DNA from: Cellulosimicrobium composti
GTDB taxonomy: Bacteria; Actinomycetota; Actinomycetes; Actinomycetales; Cellulomonadaceae
Assembly (NCBI RefSeq): GCF_009711085.1
Contig: NZ_WMKA01000044.1
Coordinates: 1-32,082 of the forward strand
Length of the DNA stretch: 32,082 nt
Direction: 5' to 3'
The notes under the pieces were generated by a model. The model did not search any database and was not told the origin of the DNA. It was given only the letters and a program-made list of their open reading frames with translations. A program made the translations under genes and the position numbers. This document shows positions 15,918 to 23,435 of this stretch, one piece after another (position 1 is the stretch's first letter; the number at the start of each line of letters is the position of its first letter).

Positions 15918-16388
15918 ATGGTCGTCGTGCCGATCTCCCATCTCCACGAGACCGACGTCGACGCGCTCCGAGGCTTCCTGACGGACGTCGACCTCACCGT
16001 CGCCGGCCTCGACGAGCCCGCGGTCCACCTGTGGGTCGAGCGCGATGAGCACGGCGAGATCGTGGGGAGCACGGGGATCGAGCTCAGCGCGGACGGTCGG
16101 CACGCCCTGGTGCGGAGCGTCGCCGTCGCGCCCGGGCACCGGGGGTCGGGCCGCGGGGCCCGCCTGGCCGAGCACGCCCTCGCCGAGGCCGCGGCGCGCG
16201 GCGCGACGCGGGCGTGGCTGTTCTCGCGCCGGTCGGGCCCGTTCTGGCAGGGGCTCGGCTTCTCCCGGGCCGACTGCTCCGAGCTCGCCGCGTCCCTGCC
16301 CGACACCCAGCAGGTCCGGCTGTTCGCCCGGACGGGCCGGCTCGACCACGAGGTCGCCTGGAGCCGCCCGCTGTCGGCGGGCGGGTGA
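15918..16388 (+). CDS. GNAT-family N-acetyltransferase
   Basis: From ATG 15918 the product has 156 residues and the complete GNAT pattern: a substrate-side strand (VGSTGIELSADGRHALVRSV), the acetyl-CoA loop VAPGHRGSGRGARL (about 74-87), and the C-terminal FWQGLGFSR with closing strand. The sequence flow (hydrophobic start, central AVHLWVERD, late RRSGPFWQGLGF) resembles the ArsN2-like/amino-acid acetyltransferase branch, but there are no arsenic genes nearby, so no substrate is assigned. There is no clear ribosome binding site; GTG 15927 is an alternative start. Confidence 0.85.
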   Translation: MVVVPISHLHETDVDALRGFLTDVDLTVAGLDEPAVHLWVERDEHGEIVGSTGIELSADGRHALVRSVAVAPGHRGSGRGARLAEHALAEAAARGATRAWLFSRRSGPFWQGLGFSRADCSELAASLPDTQQVRLFARTGRLDHEVAWSRPLSAGG

Positions 16389-16481
16389 CGGCCGCGGCGC
16401 CCGCCTCCGCGCCCGGACCTCCTCCCGCTCCCCTGCGAGCGCCCCGGGCCCGGCGGACGATGGGCCCCGGAGGTGAGGACG

Positions 16482-16781
16482 ATGCGCAAACGCGTCTCGG
16501 GTGCGGCGGTCGCGGCGACGGGCACGTGGACCGACCCGGACGGCGTCCGCATGCCCGCGGGCGAGGTGCACGCGTGGGAGCGCGGCACCAACCAGACCGT
16601 GTGCCGCCTGCAGCTCAGCCGCCAGGGGCTCACGCGCTTCCCGCACGTCACGTGGGCCGACGTCCAGCCCGCCACGGGCCGTGACGCGGACGCCGTCACC
16701 TCGGTGTGCCGGCGGTGCGCCGCCGGGACCGGCACGCGGCGCGACGAGAAGCCGTGGCGCCGGGAGAACCCCCGCCCGTAA
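16482..16781 (+). CDS. Conserved-looking small protein, function unknown
   Basis: The ATG at 16482 is chosen because GGAGGTGAGG (16469-16478), close to the ideal Shine-Dalgarno sequence, ends 3 nt upstream; an in-frame GTG at 16473 lies within it. The 99-residue product is basic and soluble, with AWERGTNQTVCRLQLSRQGL and a C-terminal CRRC, giving three cysteines that could bind a metal. It has a coherent composition rather than that of a shadow frame. I do not recognise a named domain. It stands alone between the acetyltransferase and the LAATG microprotein. Confidence 0.7.
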   Translation: MRKRVSGAAVAATGTWTDPDGVRMPAGEVHAWERGTNQTVCRLQLSRQGLTRFPHVTWADVQPATGRDADAVTSVCRRCAAGTGTRRDEKPWRRENPRP

Positions 16782-16983
16782 CCCTCCACAGGCACTCCGG
16801 GACGCGTCCGGACCGTCCGGCGCAGGACCGTGCCGACCACCTACGCGGTCGGCCCGCGGTACGCGTCCGTCGACCGTGCCCACGCACCCGCCCGCCCCCG
16901 GCCCCTCAACCCGTCCCCGAGGCCCGCTGAGTACCGCGCGCGCTACCGCACGGTGGTTCCACCGACGAGATGGAGGTGGATCG

Positions 16984-17148
16984 ATGTACCAGATGGGAAG
17001 TGCTCAGACGGCACCGGTTCTCGCAGCCACGGGGGTGATGGCCACGGGCTACTACCTGGTCGGTGCCTGGACGCTGCTCATGGCCGGCGTCGCGCTCGTG
17101 ATGGTGGTGCGGGTCCTGCGCCGCCGACGACGCCAGGAGGAGACGTGA
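16984..17148 (+). CDS. 54-residue LAATG membrane microprotein
   Basis: The ATG follows GGAGGTGG in GATGGAGGTGGATCG. The product has a 12-residue N-terminus, then LAATG (13-17), one hydrophobic span (about 23-44) and an RRRRR tail. That is the three-part layout of a sortase sorting signal, and LAxTG is the motif preferred by class E sortases. Almost nothing would remain outside the membrane after cleavage, so it may instead be a small membrane subunit. Its TGA overlaps the GTG of the GT2 glycosyltransferase by 4 bp (GTGA), so the two are translationally coupled and probably act together. Confidence 0.75.
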   Translation: MYQMGSAQTAPVLAATGVMATGYYLVGAWTLLMAGVALVMVVRVLRRRRRQEET

Positions 17149-18248
17149 CCGGTGCCCCGGGCGCGACCACGCCGCGCGTGGTCGCGCTCGTCCCCGCCCA
17201 CGACGAGGCCGAGGCGCTGCCCGCGACGCTCGCGTCGCTGCGCGCGCAGACGCGGCCCGTCGACCGGGTCGTCGTCGTCTCGGACAACAGCACGGACGCG
17301 ACCGTCGAGGTCGCTCGCGCACTGGGTGCCGACGTCCTCGAGACGGTCGGCAACACGGACCGCAAGGCGGGCGCGCTCAACCAGGCGCTCGCCCGCGTCG
17401 AGGCAGAGCTCGTGCTCGTCCTCGACGCCGACACGACGATCGCCCCGACGTTCGTCGCCGAGGGGCTCGCGCTCCTCGACGCCCGGCCCACGCTCGGGGC
17501 CGTCGGGGGCGTGTTCCGCGGGACGCCGCCCGCGTCGCTCCTCGAGCAGCTCCAGGCCAACGAGTACGAGCGCTACGGCGTCCAGGTGGACGTCACCGGA
17601 CGCACCTCGGTGCTCACCGGCACCGCCGCGCTCGTGCGGCGCGACGCGCTGGCGGCCGTCGCCCGGGCGCGCGGACGTACGCTCCCCGGCCCGCCCGGGG
17701 CGGCGTACGACCCCAGGGCCATCACCGAGGACTCCGAGCTCACGCTCGCGCTGCGCACGCTCGGCTACGAGCTCGCGTCGCCGGCGAGCATGTCGTGCAC
17801 CACGGAGCTCATGCCGACGCCGCGCGACCTGCACCGTCAGCGCGTGCGCTGGTACAAGGGCATGCTCGACAACCTGCGCGCCTACGGGTTCACGCGCGTC
17901 ACCGCCCGGTACGTGGGCCAGCAGGCCATGCTGGCGATCGGCACGCTCATGCTCGCCGCGCTCGTCGTGCTCACGGCGCTCTCGGTCGCGACGGGCACGT
18001 TCCGGCTCGTGCCCTTCTGGCTCGCGGTCGGCGCGGTGCTCGTCACCGAGCGGCTCGTCACGGTGTGGCGCGTCGGGCGCCGCGGCCGCCTCGTCGCGTC
18101 CGCCGTCCTCCCGGAGCTGGCCTACGACATGTTCCTCCAGCTCGCGTTCGTCCGCGCCTGCTGGCTCGCCGCCACGGCGCGTGACGCCGGGTGGCACCAC
18201 GTGCGTCGGGACGCCCCGCCGCCGCGGGTCGCCGTCGCGGCGGCCTGA
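17145..18248 (+). CDS. Processive family-2 membrane glycosyltransferase
   Basis: The 367-residue protein starts at GTG 17145, with AGGAGG (17135-17140) upstream. The GT-A domain carries the full processive GT2 set: Asp47 (SDNSTD), Asp94-Ala-Asp96, Thr194-Glu195-Asp196 and Gln232-Arg-Val-Arg-Trp236. About four hydrophobic segments after residue 260 form a membrane domain. Such enzymes (cellulose, hyaluronan or poly-N-acetylglucosamine synthase types) build a polymer and usually export it. The polymer here is unknown. No partner deacetylase or export protein adjoins; the only partner visible is the coupled LAATG microprotein. Confidence 0.92.
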   Translation: MTGAPGATTPRVVALVPAHDEAEALPATLASLRAQTRPVDRVVVVSDNSTDATVEVARALGADVLETVGNTDRKAGALNQALARVEAELVLVLDADTTIAPTFVAEGLALLDARPTLGAVGGVFRGTPPASLLEQLQANEYERYGVQVDVTGRTSVLTGTAALVRRDALAAVARARGRTLPGPPGAAYDPRAITEDSELTLALRTLGYELASPASMSCTTELMPTPRDLHRQRVRWYKGMLDNLRAYGFTRVTARYVGQQAMLAIGTLMLAALVVLTALSVATGTFRLVPFWLAVGAVLVTERLVTVWRVGRRGRLVASAVLPELAYDMFLQLAFVRACWLAATARDAGWHHVRRDAPPPRVAVAAA

Positions 18249-18269
18249 CGACGCGGCGCGGGCCCGCGT

Positions 18270-18303
18270 CCCGGAGCACCGGCCCCGGCCACCGGGCTCC
18301 GGG
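18270..18303. terminator. Terminator hairpin between converging genes
   Basis: Eight base pairs (18270-18277 with 18296-18303), a one-base bulge at 18278, and four more pairs enclose a 9-nt loop. It lies between the GT2 stop and the stop of the converging regulator, and can serve both. Confidence 0.6.
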
Positions 18304-18314
18304 GCGAGAGCCGG

Positions 18315-20918
18315 TCAGGCGTCGAGCGCGTCGGCGAGGCGGTCGCGCCCGTCGATGCCGAGCTTGCGGAACGCGCGGTGCAGGTGGTTCTCGACCGTGC
18401 GCACGCTCACGTGCAGCCGGTCGGCGACCGCCTGGTTCGTCAGGCCCTCGGCGACGAGCCGCGCGACCTCGCGCTCGCGGTCGGTGAGGTCGCCCGACGG
18501 CGCGAGCAGGTCGAGGATCGCGACGGCCGGCCGGCCGTGCGCCTCCAGCCGGGCGCGCGCGTCGTCGAGGACGGCGGTCGCGCGCCGCACGTCGCCCTCG
18601 GCGCGCAGCCGGCGGATCGCGACGGCGATCGCCCGCGCGCCGATCAGCACCTGCCCGTCCTCGACCAGGCCCGTCCCCCGTCCCGCGGCGACGTCGGGGT
18701 CGTCGCTCGCGACGGCGGCCGCGAAGCGCTCGACGTGCCGCAGCAGGCCCGCGGGGAGGTCCGCGACCAGGTCGAGGAGCGCCGTCGCGCGCCGCGGGTC
18801 CGGCACGAGGTCGAGCGACAGGGCCCCGGACGACGCGGCGGCCACGAGGAACCCGCGCGCGAGCGCGTCCTCGTGATCAGCCCACAGGGCGTCGGCCGCC
18901 GCGGCCTCGTCGGTCGCAGCGAACCCGGCGGACCCCGCGCCGAGGCGCGCGAGCGTCCACGTCGGCTGCGCGAGCGGCAGCGGGCTCGGCCCCGGACCGA
19001 GGGACCGCGACTGCTCGGCGAGCGAGCGCGCCGTCGTCGTGCGGCCCTCGACGAGCGCGACGGCGGCCGCGAGCGAGAGGTTCGCCGACTGGAAGGGCCG
19101 CTGCAGCGCCGACAGCAGCCCCGTGGACAGCACCGAGCCCAGGTGCTCGTGGAGCTCGGCCGTGCGCCCGCGCAGGAGGAGCACGACGGACACGACGAAC
19201 GCGTGCCCGTGCACGGCGTCGACGTCGAGCGCCGAGCGCGCCTCGTCGAGGTGACGCGCGGACCACGCGAACGCCTCGTCCAGGCGGTCGTCGAGCAGGA
19301 GCGCGAGCCCCCGCAGCACCTCGGCGGAGCTCGCGAAGTGCGGGGTCCGGGTGCGCGGCTCGGCCAGCAGGTCGAGCGCCGCGGCAGGGTCGCCGCGGAA
19401 CACGAGCCACTCGGCCCGGACCGTCGCGGCGGTCGCGGCGACGTCGTCCTCGACCTCGCCGGGCGTCGCGGGCGCCGGCGGCTCGTCCGGAGCCCGGTCG
19501 AGGAGCAGCGCGAGGTGCGCCTCGACGTTCGCGAGGAGCGGCGCCCACGCGCCCGCCTCGGCGCGCGCCGCCCGCAGCACGCGCCGGGCCGCGTCGAGGT
19601 CCTTCTCGACGAACGCGACCGCGAGCGCGTGCCAGTTGTCGAGCGCGGCGAGGGACCGCGCGTCCCCCGTGCGGGGCGTGCCCTCGACGACCGCGCGCAC
19701 CGTCGCGGCGTCGGCGTCCCCGGTGAGCAGCGCCCGCAGGTAGGGCACCGCGGTGGCGGGCGACGGCTCCGTCTCCCACCGGGTGCGGAGGTAGACCGTC
19801 TCGCGGTACCAGTGCTCCACGAGCATGCGGTGCCGCACCGTGTCCGACTCCCACGGCGCCCGGTCGCGCACGACGGCCGGCGCGTCGTCGAGCGCGTCGG
19901 GCCGCGGCGCGGCGGGGAGCGCGACGACGCCCCTCCCGGCCACGTGCAGCGCGAGCCGCAGACGTTCCTCGATGCGCAGGCGGCGCGCGCTCGTCCCCAG
20001 GTGCCGGTAGTGGTCGGCCACGGCCTGCGGGAACACGCCGACGACGGTCTGGTCCCCGCGGGGCACGAACCGCAGGAGGCGGCACGCGTCGAGCTCCTCG
20101 AGCGCGTCCGGCGTGACGAGCGAGCGCGCGGTGCTCGTCGTGACCGCCCCCGCGAGGGACAGCGTCTCCAGGGCCTCCAGCGCGTCGTCGGACAGGTCCT
20201 GCACGAGCGGGGCGACGCTGCGGGCGAGCGCCGGGGTCCACATGTCCGGGCCCGCGACCCACGTCCCGTCGACGAGCGCCAACCGCCCGCGGCGGCGCGC
20301 GTTCACCGCGAGCGCGGTGACGAGGCCCGGCAGGCCGCCGGCCGCGGCGTAGAGCCGGCCGACGGTCGCCGCGTCGATCGTCCCGGGCAGCAGGTCGGCG
20401 AGGAGCGTCTGCGTGTCCACGTAGCCGAGCGCGGGGACCTGCAGCTCGACGCCGGGGCGCACCTCGGTCGCGAGCCGGTACGGGTCGCGCAGCCGGGAGG
20501 GCTGAGGCCGCGAGGCGCTGAGCACCGCGAACCGTGCGCGCGCGTGCGCGGCGACGAGCGCACCGGAGCTCGCGCGGTCGAGGTCGTCCGCGTCGTCGAC
20601 GACGACGAGCGTCCGCGCGGGCCGGACCGCTCCCTCGATCGCGGCGACCGCCCCCGCGACGGCGGACGGCGCCGTGCGGTCGGAGCGCGACGTGAGACCT
20701 GCGACCGCGAGCGCCTCGAGCGGCCGGTCACGCAGCGCCGCGACGCCCTGGACGCGCAGGACGGTCCACTCGTCGTCGAGGAGCGTGCGGCACACCTCCG
20801 CGAGCACGGTCGTGCGGCCGGAGCCCGCGGGTCCGACGAGGTCGACGCTCCGCCCCGCCCGGAGGTGGTCCACGGCCTCGGCCTGGACCTCCAGGTGGAG
20901 CGAGCGCGGGGTGCTCAT
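18315..20918 (-). CDS. Large ATP-binding LuxR-family (LAL-type) transcriptional regulator
   Basis: The 867-residue protein has an N-terminal AAA/STAND-type ATPase: a P-loop at 29-37 (GPAGSGRTT) and a Walker B strand TLVVVDDADD. A long helical, TPR-like middle (about 330-790) follows, then a C-terminal LuxR/GerE helix-turn-helix (about 800-865): LTDREREVARLVAEGLTNQA, RLHVSVRTVENHLHRAF. The P-loop Lys is replaced by Arg35, which may alter nucleotide hydrolysis. LAL regulators typically sense small molecules and activate catabolic or antibiotic genes. It is monocistronic; the start has a GAGG site. Its target is unknown. Confidence 0.93.
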   Translation of the reverse strand: MSTPRSLHLEVQAEAVDHLRAGRSVDLVGPAGSGRTTVLAEVCRTLLDDEWTVLRVQGVAALRDRPLEALAVAGLTSRSDRTAPSAVAGAVAAIEGAVRPARTLVVVDDADDLDRASSGALVAAHARARFAVLSASRPQPSRLRDPYRLATEVRPGVELQVPALGYVDTQTLLADLLPGTIDAATVGRLYAAAGGLPGLVTALAVNARRRGRLALVDGTWVAGPDMWTPALARSVAPLVQDLSDDALEALETLSLAGAVTTSTARSLVTPDALEELDACRLLRFVPRGDQTVVGVFPQAVADHYRHLGTSARRLRIEERLRLALHVAGRGVVALPAAPRPDALDDAPAVVRDRAPWESDTVRHRMLVEHWYRETVYLRTRWETEPSPATAVPYLRALLTGDADAATVRAVVEGTPRTGDARSLAALDNWHALAVAFVEKDLDAARRVLRAARAEAGAWAPLLANVEAHLALLLDRAPDEPPAPATPGEVEDDVAATAATVRAEWLVFRGDPAAALDLLAEPRTRTPHFASSAEVLRGLALLLDDRLDEAFAWSARHLDEARSALDVDAVHGHAFVVSVVLLLRGRTAELHEHLGSVLSTGLLSALQRPFQSANLSLAAAVALVEGRTTTARSLAEQSRSLGPGPSPLPLAQPTWTLARLGAGSAGFAATDEAAAADALWADHEDALARGFLVAAASSGALSLDLVPDPRRATALLDLVADLPAGLLRHVERFAAAVASDDPDVAAGRGTGLVEDGQVLIGARAIAVAIRRLRAEGDVRRATAVLDDARARLEAHGRPAVAILDLLAPSGDLTDREREVARLVAEGLTNQAVADRLHVSVRTVENHLHRAFRKLGIDGRDRLADALDA

Positions 20919-20940
20919 CGCCTCAGTGTGGGCGACGTCC

Positions 20941-20960
20941 CGCGCGGGTGCACCCGCGCG
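20941..20960. promoter_or_regulatory. 20-bp perfect palindrome upstream of the LAL regulator
   Basis: CGCGCGGGTG-CACCCGCGCG is fully self-complementary and lies 23 bp before the regulator's ATG. It may be an operator or a leader hairpin. GC-only palindromes arise easily in such DNA, so confidence is low. Confidence 0.3.
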
Positions 20961-21071
20961 ACCGTGCGCGGCCGGCGCTCTTTCACCCGCTCGACGGCGC
21001 GCGGTCCTCGGCGCCGCGGCCTAGTTTCGTGGCGGGCGGGCACGGGGCCCGCACGACCGAAAGGGTGAGAC

Positions 21072-21254
21072 ATGACCGAGAACGGATCCTCCGCGGACAA
21101 GGGCGGCCTGGGCGACCTCGTCGGGAAGGCGAAGGAGTTCCTGACCGACGACCGGATCGACCAGATCGCGGACAAGATCAAGGACGTCGCGCCGGACTCC
21201 GTCGACAAGCACGTCGACACCCTCGCCGAGCAGGCCAAGAAGGTCAACGACTGA
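21072..21254 (+). CDS. MT0933-like antitoxin family protein (orphan)
   Basis: The 60-residue, highly charged, mostly helical product carries LGDLVGKAKEFLTDDRIDQI and IKDVAPDSVDKHVDTLAEQA, typical of the MT0933/Rv0909-like antitoxin family (often written as LDKAKD...D.AADKV). AAAGGGTGAG precedes the ATG, and TAGTTT (21022-21027) may be its -10 box. No toxin adjoins: the neighbours are a terminator plus lysE on one side and a divergent regulator on the other. Many actinobacterial members of this family stand alone, so an antitoxin role should not be assumed; a general stress protein is possible. Confidence 0.78.
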   Translation: MTENGSSADKGGLGDLVGKAKEFLTDDRIDQIADKIKDVAPDSVDKHVDTLAEQAKKVND

Positions 21255-21270
21255 GCCGAGGCCACGTCCC

Positions 21271-21331
21271 GACGGCGGGACGGCGTGGCGGGACCGCTGC
21301 GCGCGGAGACCGCGACGACCGTCCCGCCGTC
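21271..21331. terminator. Bidirectional terminator hairpin
   Basis: GACGGCGGGACGG (21271-21283) pairs perfectly with 21319-21331. The 35-nt loop is long but has internal complementarity. It sits between the converging antitoxin-like gene and lysE, 3 nt from the lysE stop. Confidence 0.6.
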
Positions 21332-21334
21332 GTC

Positions 21335-21982
21335 TCAGCCGCCCAGCACGAGCGACACCCCGATCGTGGCCATGACGACGGCGATCGCGCCGTCGAGCAC
21401 GCGCCAGGCGCCGGGCCGTGCGAAGACGGGGGCCAGGAGCCGCGCGCCGTAGCCGAGCGCGGTGAACCACACGACGCTCGCGACCATCGCCCCGGCGCCG
21501 AAGAGCCAGCGCGCGGCACCGGTCCCGACCGCGCCGGCGCCGTGCGCGGCCGCGTACCCGGCGGCGAGCGAACCGAGCAGCAGCACGGTGTCGAGGTACA
21601 CGTGCGGGTTGAGCCAGGTCAGGGCGAGCGACGTCCCGACGGCCGACCGCGCGGAGGTCGCCCCCGCCCCGGCCGCGGGGTCGAGGTTGCCGGGCCGCAG
21701 CGCACGCCGGGCCGCGAGCGCGGCGAGCGCGAGCAGGAACGCGGCGCCGCCCCAGCGCACGACGGCGAGCAGCACGGGCGCACCGGTGACGAGCGCGCCG
21801 AGACCGGCGGTCCCGGCCGCGATGAGCACGAGGTCGGACGCCGCGCACACGAGCACGACCGGCAGCACGTGCTCGCGCCGCAGCCCCTGACGCAGGACGA
21901 ACGCGTTCTGCGCGCCGATCGCGACGATGAGCGACAGGCCGGCCGCGAGACCGGCGGCGACGGGGGCGAGGACGCTGAGCAC
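21335..21982 (-). CDS. lysE: LysE/ArgO-family basic amino acid exporter
   Basis: With GTG 21982 as start the protein has 215 residues. It shows the family signature at the N-terminus, [20 protein letters not shown], followed by RREHV, about six membrane helices, and the mid-protein [18 protein letters not shown] motif. It should export lysine and/or arginine across the cytoplasmic membrane. A GTG at 22000 would add six residues; neither start has a Shine-Dalgarno sequence. It is divergent from a LysG-type regulator, the arrangement known from Corynebacterium glutamicum, in which LysG with basic amino acids activates lysE. That regulatory logic is inferred here. Confidence 0.9.
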   Translation of the reverse strand: MLSVLAPVAAGLAAGLSLIVAIGAQNAFVLRQGLRREHVLPVVLVCAASDLVLIAAGTAGLGALVTGAPVLLAVVRWGGAAFLLALAALAARRALRPGNLDPAAGAGATSARSAVGTSLALTWLNPHVYLDTVLLLGSLAAGYAAAHGAGAVGTGAARWLFGAGAMVASVVWFTALGYGARLLAPVFARPGAWRVLDGAIAVVMATIGVSLVLGG

Positions 21983-22004
21983 GACGACGACGCTAAGCAC
22001 GCGC

Positions 22005-22051
22005 CGCCGTGAAGTACAGCGATAGATTCTGGGGTTCCGTAAGATCCGCTC
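22005..22051. promoter_or_regulatory. lysE-lysG divergent regulatory region
   Basis: This short stretch is far richer in A+T than its surroundings (for example GTACAGCGATAGATTCTG). TAAGAT (22040-22045) is a good -10 box 6 nt before the lysG ATG, with no Shine-Dalgarno sequence, so lysG is probably leaderless. The AT-rich part between the two genes is the natural place for the LysG operator. Confidence 0.6.
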
Positions 22052-22972
22052 ATGGTGGACCTGCAACCGGACCAGCTCCGCGCGCTGGAGGCCATCGCGG
22101 CGACGGGGACCTTCGACGCCGCGGCACGCCGCCTCGGCGTCACGCCCTCCGCGGTGAGCCAGCGCATGCGCGCACTCGAGGCGGCCGTCGGGCAGGTGCT
22201 CGTGCGGCGCGGCAAGCCCGCCGAGCTCACGCCGCCCGGCCGCGTCCTCGTGCGGCACGCGCGGCATCTCGCGCTCCAGCAGGCGGACGTGCTCGCCGAG
22301 CTCGGCATCGGTGCGAACCCCGACCCCGACCCGGACGCGCGGGTCCCGCTGCCGGAGATCACGCTCGTCGTCTCGGGCGACGCCCTCACCACGTGGGCGC
22401 TGCCCCCGCTCGTGGAGGCGTCGACGTGGGCGCGGCTCGAGGTGCTCCGCGAGGACGAGGAGCACTCCGTCGGTCTCCTGCGCGACGGCACGGCCGTCGC
22501 CGCGGTGACGTCCGTGGCCGACCCGGTCCCGGGGTGCCGCGCGACGCTGCTCGGGCACATGCGGTACCGGCCCGTCGCGAGCCCCGCGTTCGTCGACCGC
22601 TGGTTCCCGCGCGGCGCCGACCTCGACGCCCTCTCGCGCGCGCCCGTCCTCGCGTTCGACCGCAAGGACGACCTCCAGGAGCGCTACCTGCGGCTCCGCG
22701 CCGAGGAGGCGGGCGCGACGCCGCTCGACCCGCCCCGGCACTTCGTCCCCGCCTCGAACGAGTTCCGCCGGGCCGTCGAGCTCGGCATGGGCTGGGGCAT
22801 GCTGCCCGACCTCCAGGCCGCGCACGCGACGCGCGCGGGCCGGCTCGTCGGCTTCGACGACGCGCGCGCGACGCTCGTGCCCCAGCACTGGCAGCAGTGG
22901 CGGCTGCACTCGACCTCGCTCGACCGCCTCGCGGACGCGCTCGTCCGGGCGGCGCGCGACGCGCTGACATGA
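22052..22972 (+). CDS. lysG: LysR-family regulator, LysG/ArgP type
   Basis: The 306-residue protein has an N-terminal winged helix ([20 protein letters not shown], about 22-41) and the LysG/ArgP-specific flow [20 protein letters not shown] and [20 protein letters not shown], followed by an effector-binding domain with [20 protein letters not shown] and HFVPASNEF near the C-terminus. It should activate the divergent lysE in response to lysine or arginine. The initiation codon follows a -10 box by 6 nt, implying a leaderless transcript. Confidence 0.92.
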   Translation: MVDLQPDQLRALEAIAATGTFDAAARRLGVTPSAVSQRMRALEAAVGQVLVRRGKPAELTPPGRVLVRHARHLALQQADVLAELGIGANPDPDPDARVPLPEITLVVSGDALTTWALPPLVEASTWARLEVLREDEEHSVGLLRDGTAVAAVTSVADPVPGCRATLLGHMRYRPVASPAFVDRWFPRGADLDALSRAPVLAFDRKDDLQERYLRLRAEEAGATPLDPPRHFVPASNEFRRAVELGMGWGMLPDLQAAHATRAGRLVGFDDARATLVPQHWQQWRLHSTSLDRLADALVRAARDALT

Positions 22973-22974
22973 GC

Positions 22975-23013
22975 GCGGCGCGCGACGCGCCCGGTGAGCA
23001 CGTCGCGCGCCGC
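22975..23013. terminator. Terminator after lysG
   Basis: GCGGCGCGCGACG (22975-22987) pairs perfectly with 23001-23013 around a 13-nt loop, beginning 2 nt after the lysG stop. It also faces the converging GlsB gene. Confidence 0.7.
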
Positions 23014-23054
23014 ACGATCCCCGGGGCGCCGTCAGGCCGGCGCCCGGGGCACGG

Positions 23055-23318
23055 TCACGTCCGGCTGTTGCGCGTGACCGCCCCGTAGATGCCCAGCGTG
23101 ATGAGCGAGCCCAGGATCGCGAGCAGCCACGTGCGGAAGTCGCCGAGGTCGCCGAGCGAGGTGCCGAAGAACACCGAGCCGAGCCACCCGCCGAGGAGCG
23201 CGCCGAGGATCCCCAGCAGGATCGTGATGATCAGCGACCCGGTCTGCTTGCACGGCAGCACGGCGCGGGCGATGAGACCGGCCACGAGGCCGAGGACGAT
23301 GTACGCGATCCAACCCAT
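23055..23318 (-). CDS. GlsB/YeaQ/YmgE-family membrane protein
   Basis: The ATG at 23318 is preceded by GGAGGAA at 7-nt spacing. The 87-residue product begins [20 protein letters not shown] and continues with two more hydrophobic, glycine-rich helices ([34 protein letters not shown]). This is the family pattern of the transglycosylase-associated/GlsB stress-response membrane proteins, small envelope proteins often induced by stress. The exact function is unknown. It stands alone just downstream of the large right-hand operon on the same strand. Confidence 0.9.
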   Translation of the reverse strand: MGWIAYIVLGLVAGLIARAVLPCKQTGSLIITILLGILGALLGGWLGSVFFGTSLGDLGDFRTWLLAILGSLITLGIYGAVTRNSRT

Positions 23319-23435
23319 GAGCGATTCCTCCGGTGTGTCGAGGTCCCCTGCGCTCGTGAACCCTGGCACCACCCCGCGGTGCTCGCACGCGCTCAGGCCC
23401 TCCCGACGTGGCCCGGGGTGCGGACCCGACGCCGC

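Noticed and set aside
16984-17148. Classical LPxTG surface protein
   Set aside because: The motif is LAATG and there is almost no extracellular part, so a displayed adhesin or enzyme is unlikely.
21072-21254. Complete toxin-antitoxin module
   Set aside because: There is no reading frame of suitable size for a toxin on either side; the neighbours are a terminator with lysE and a divergent regulator.
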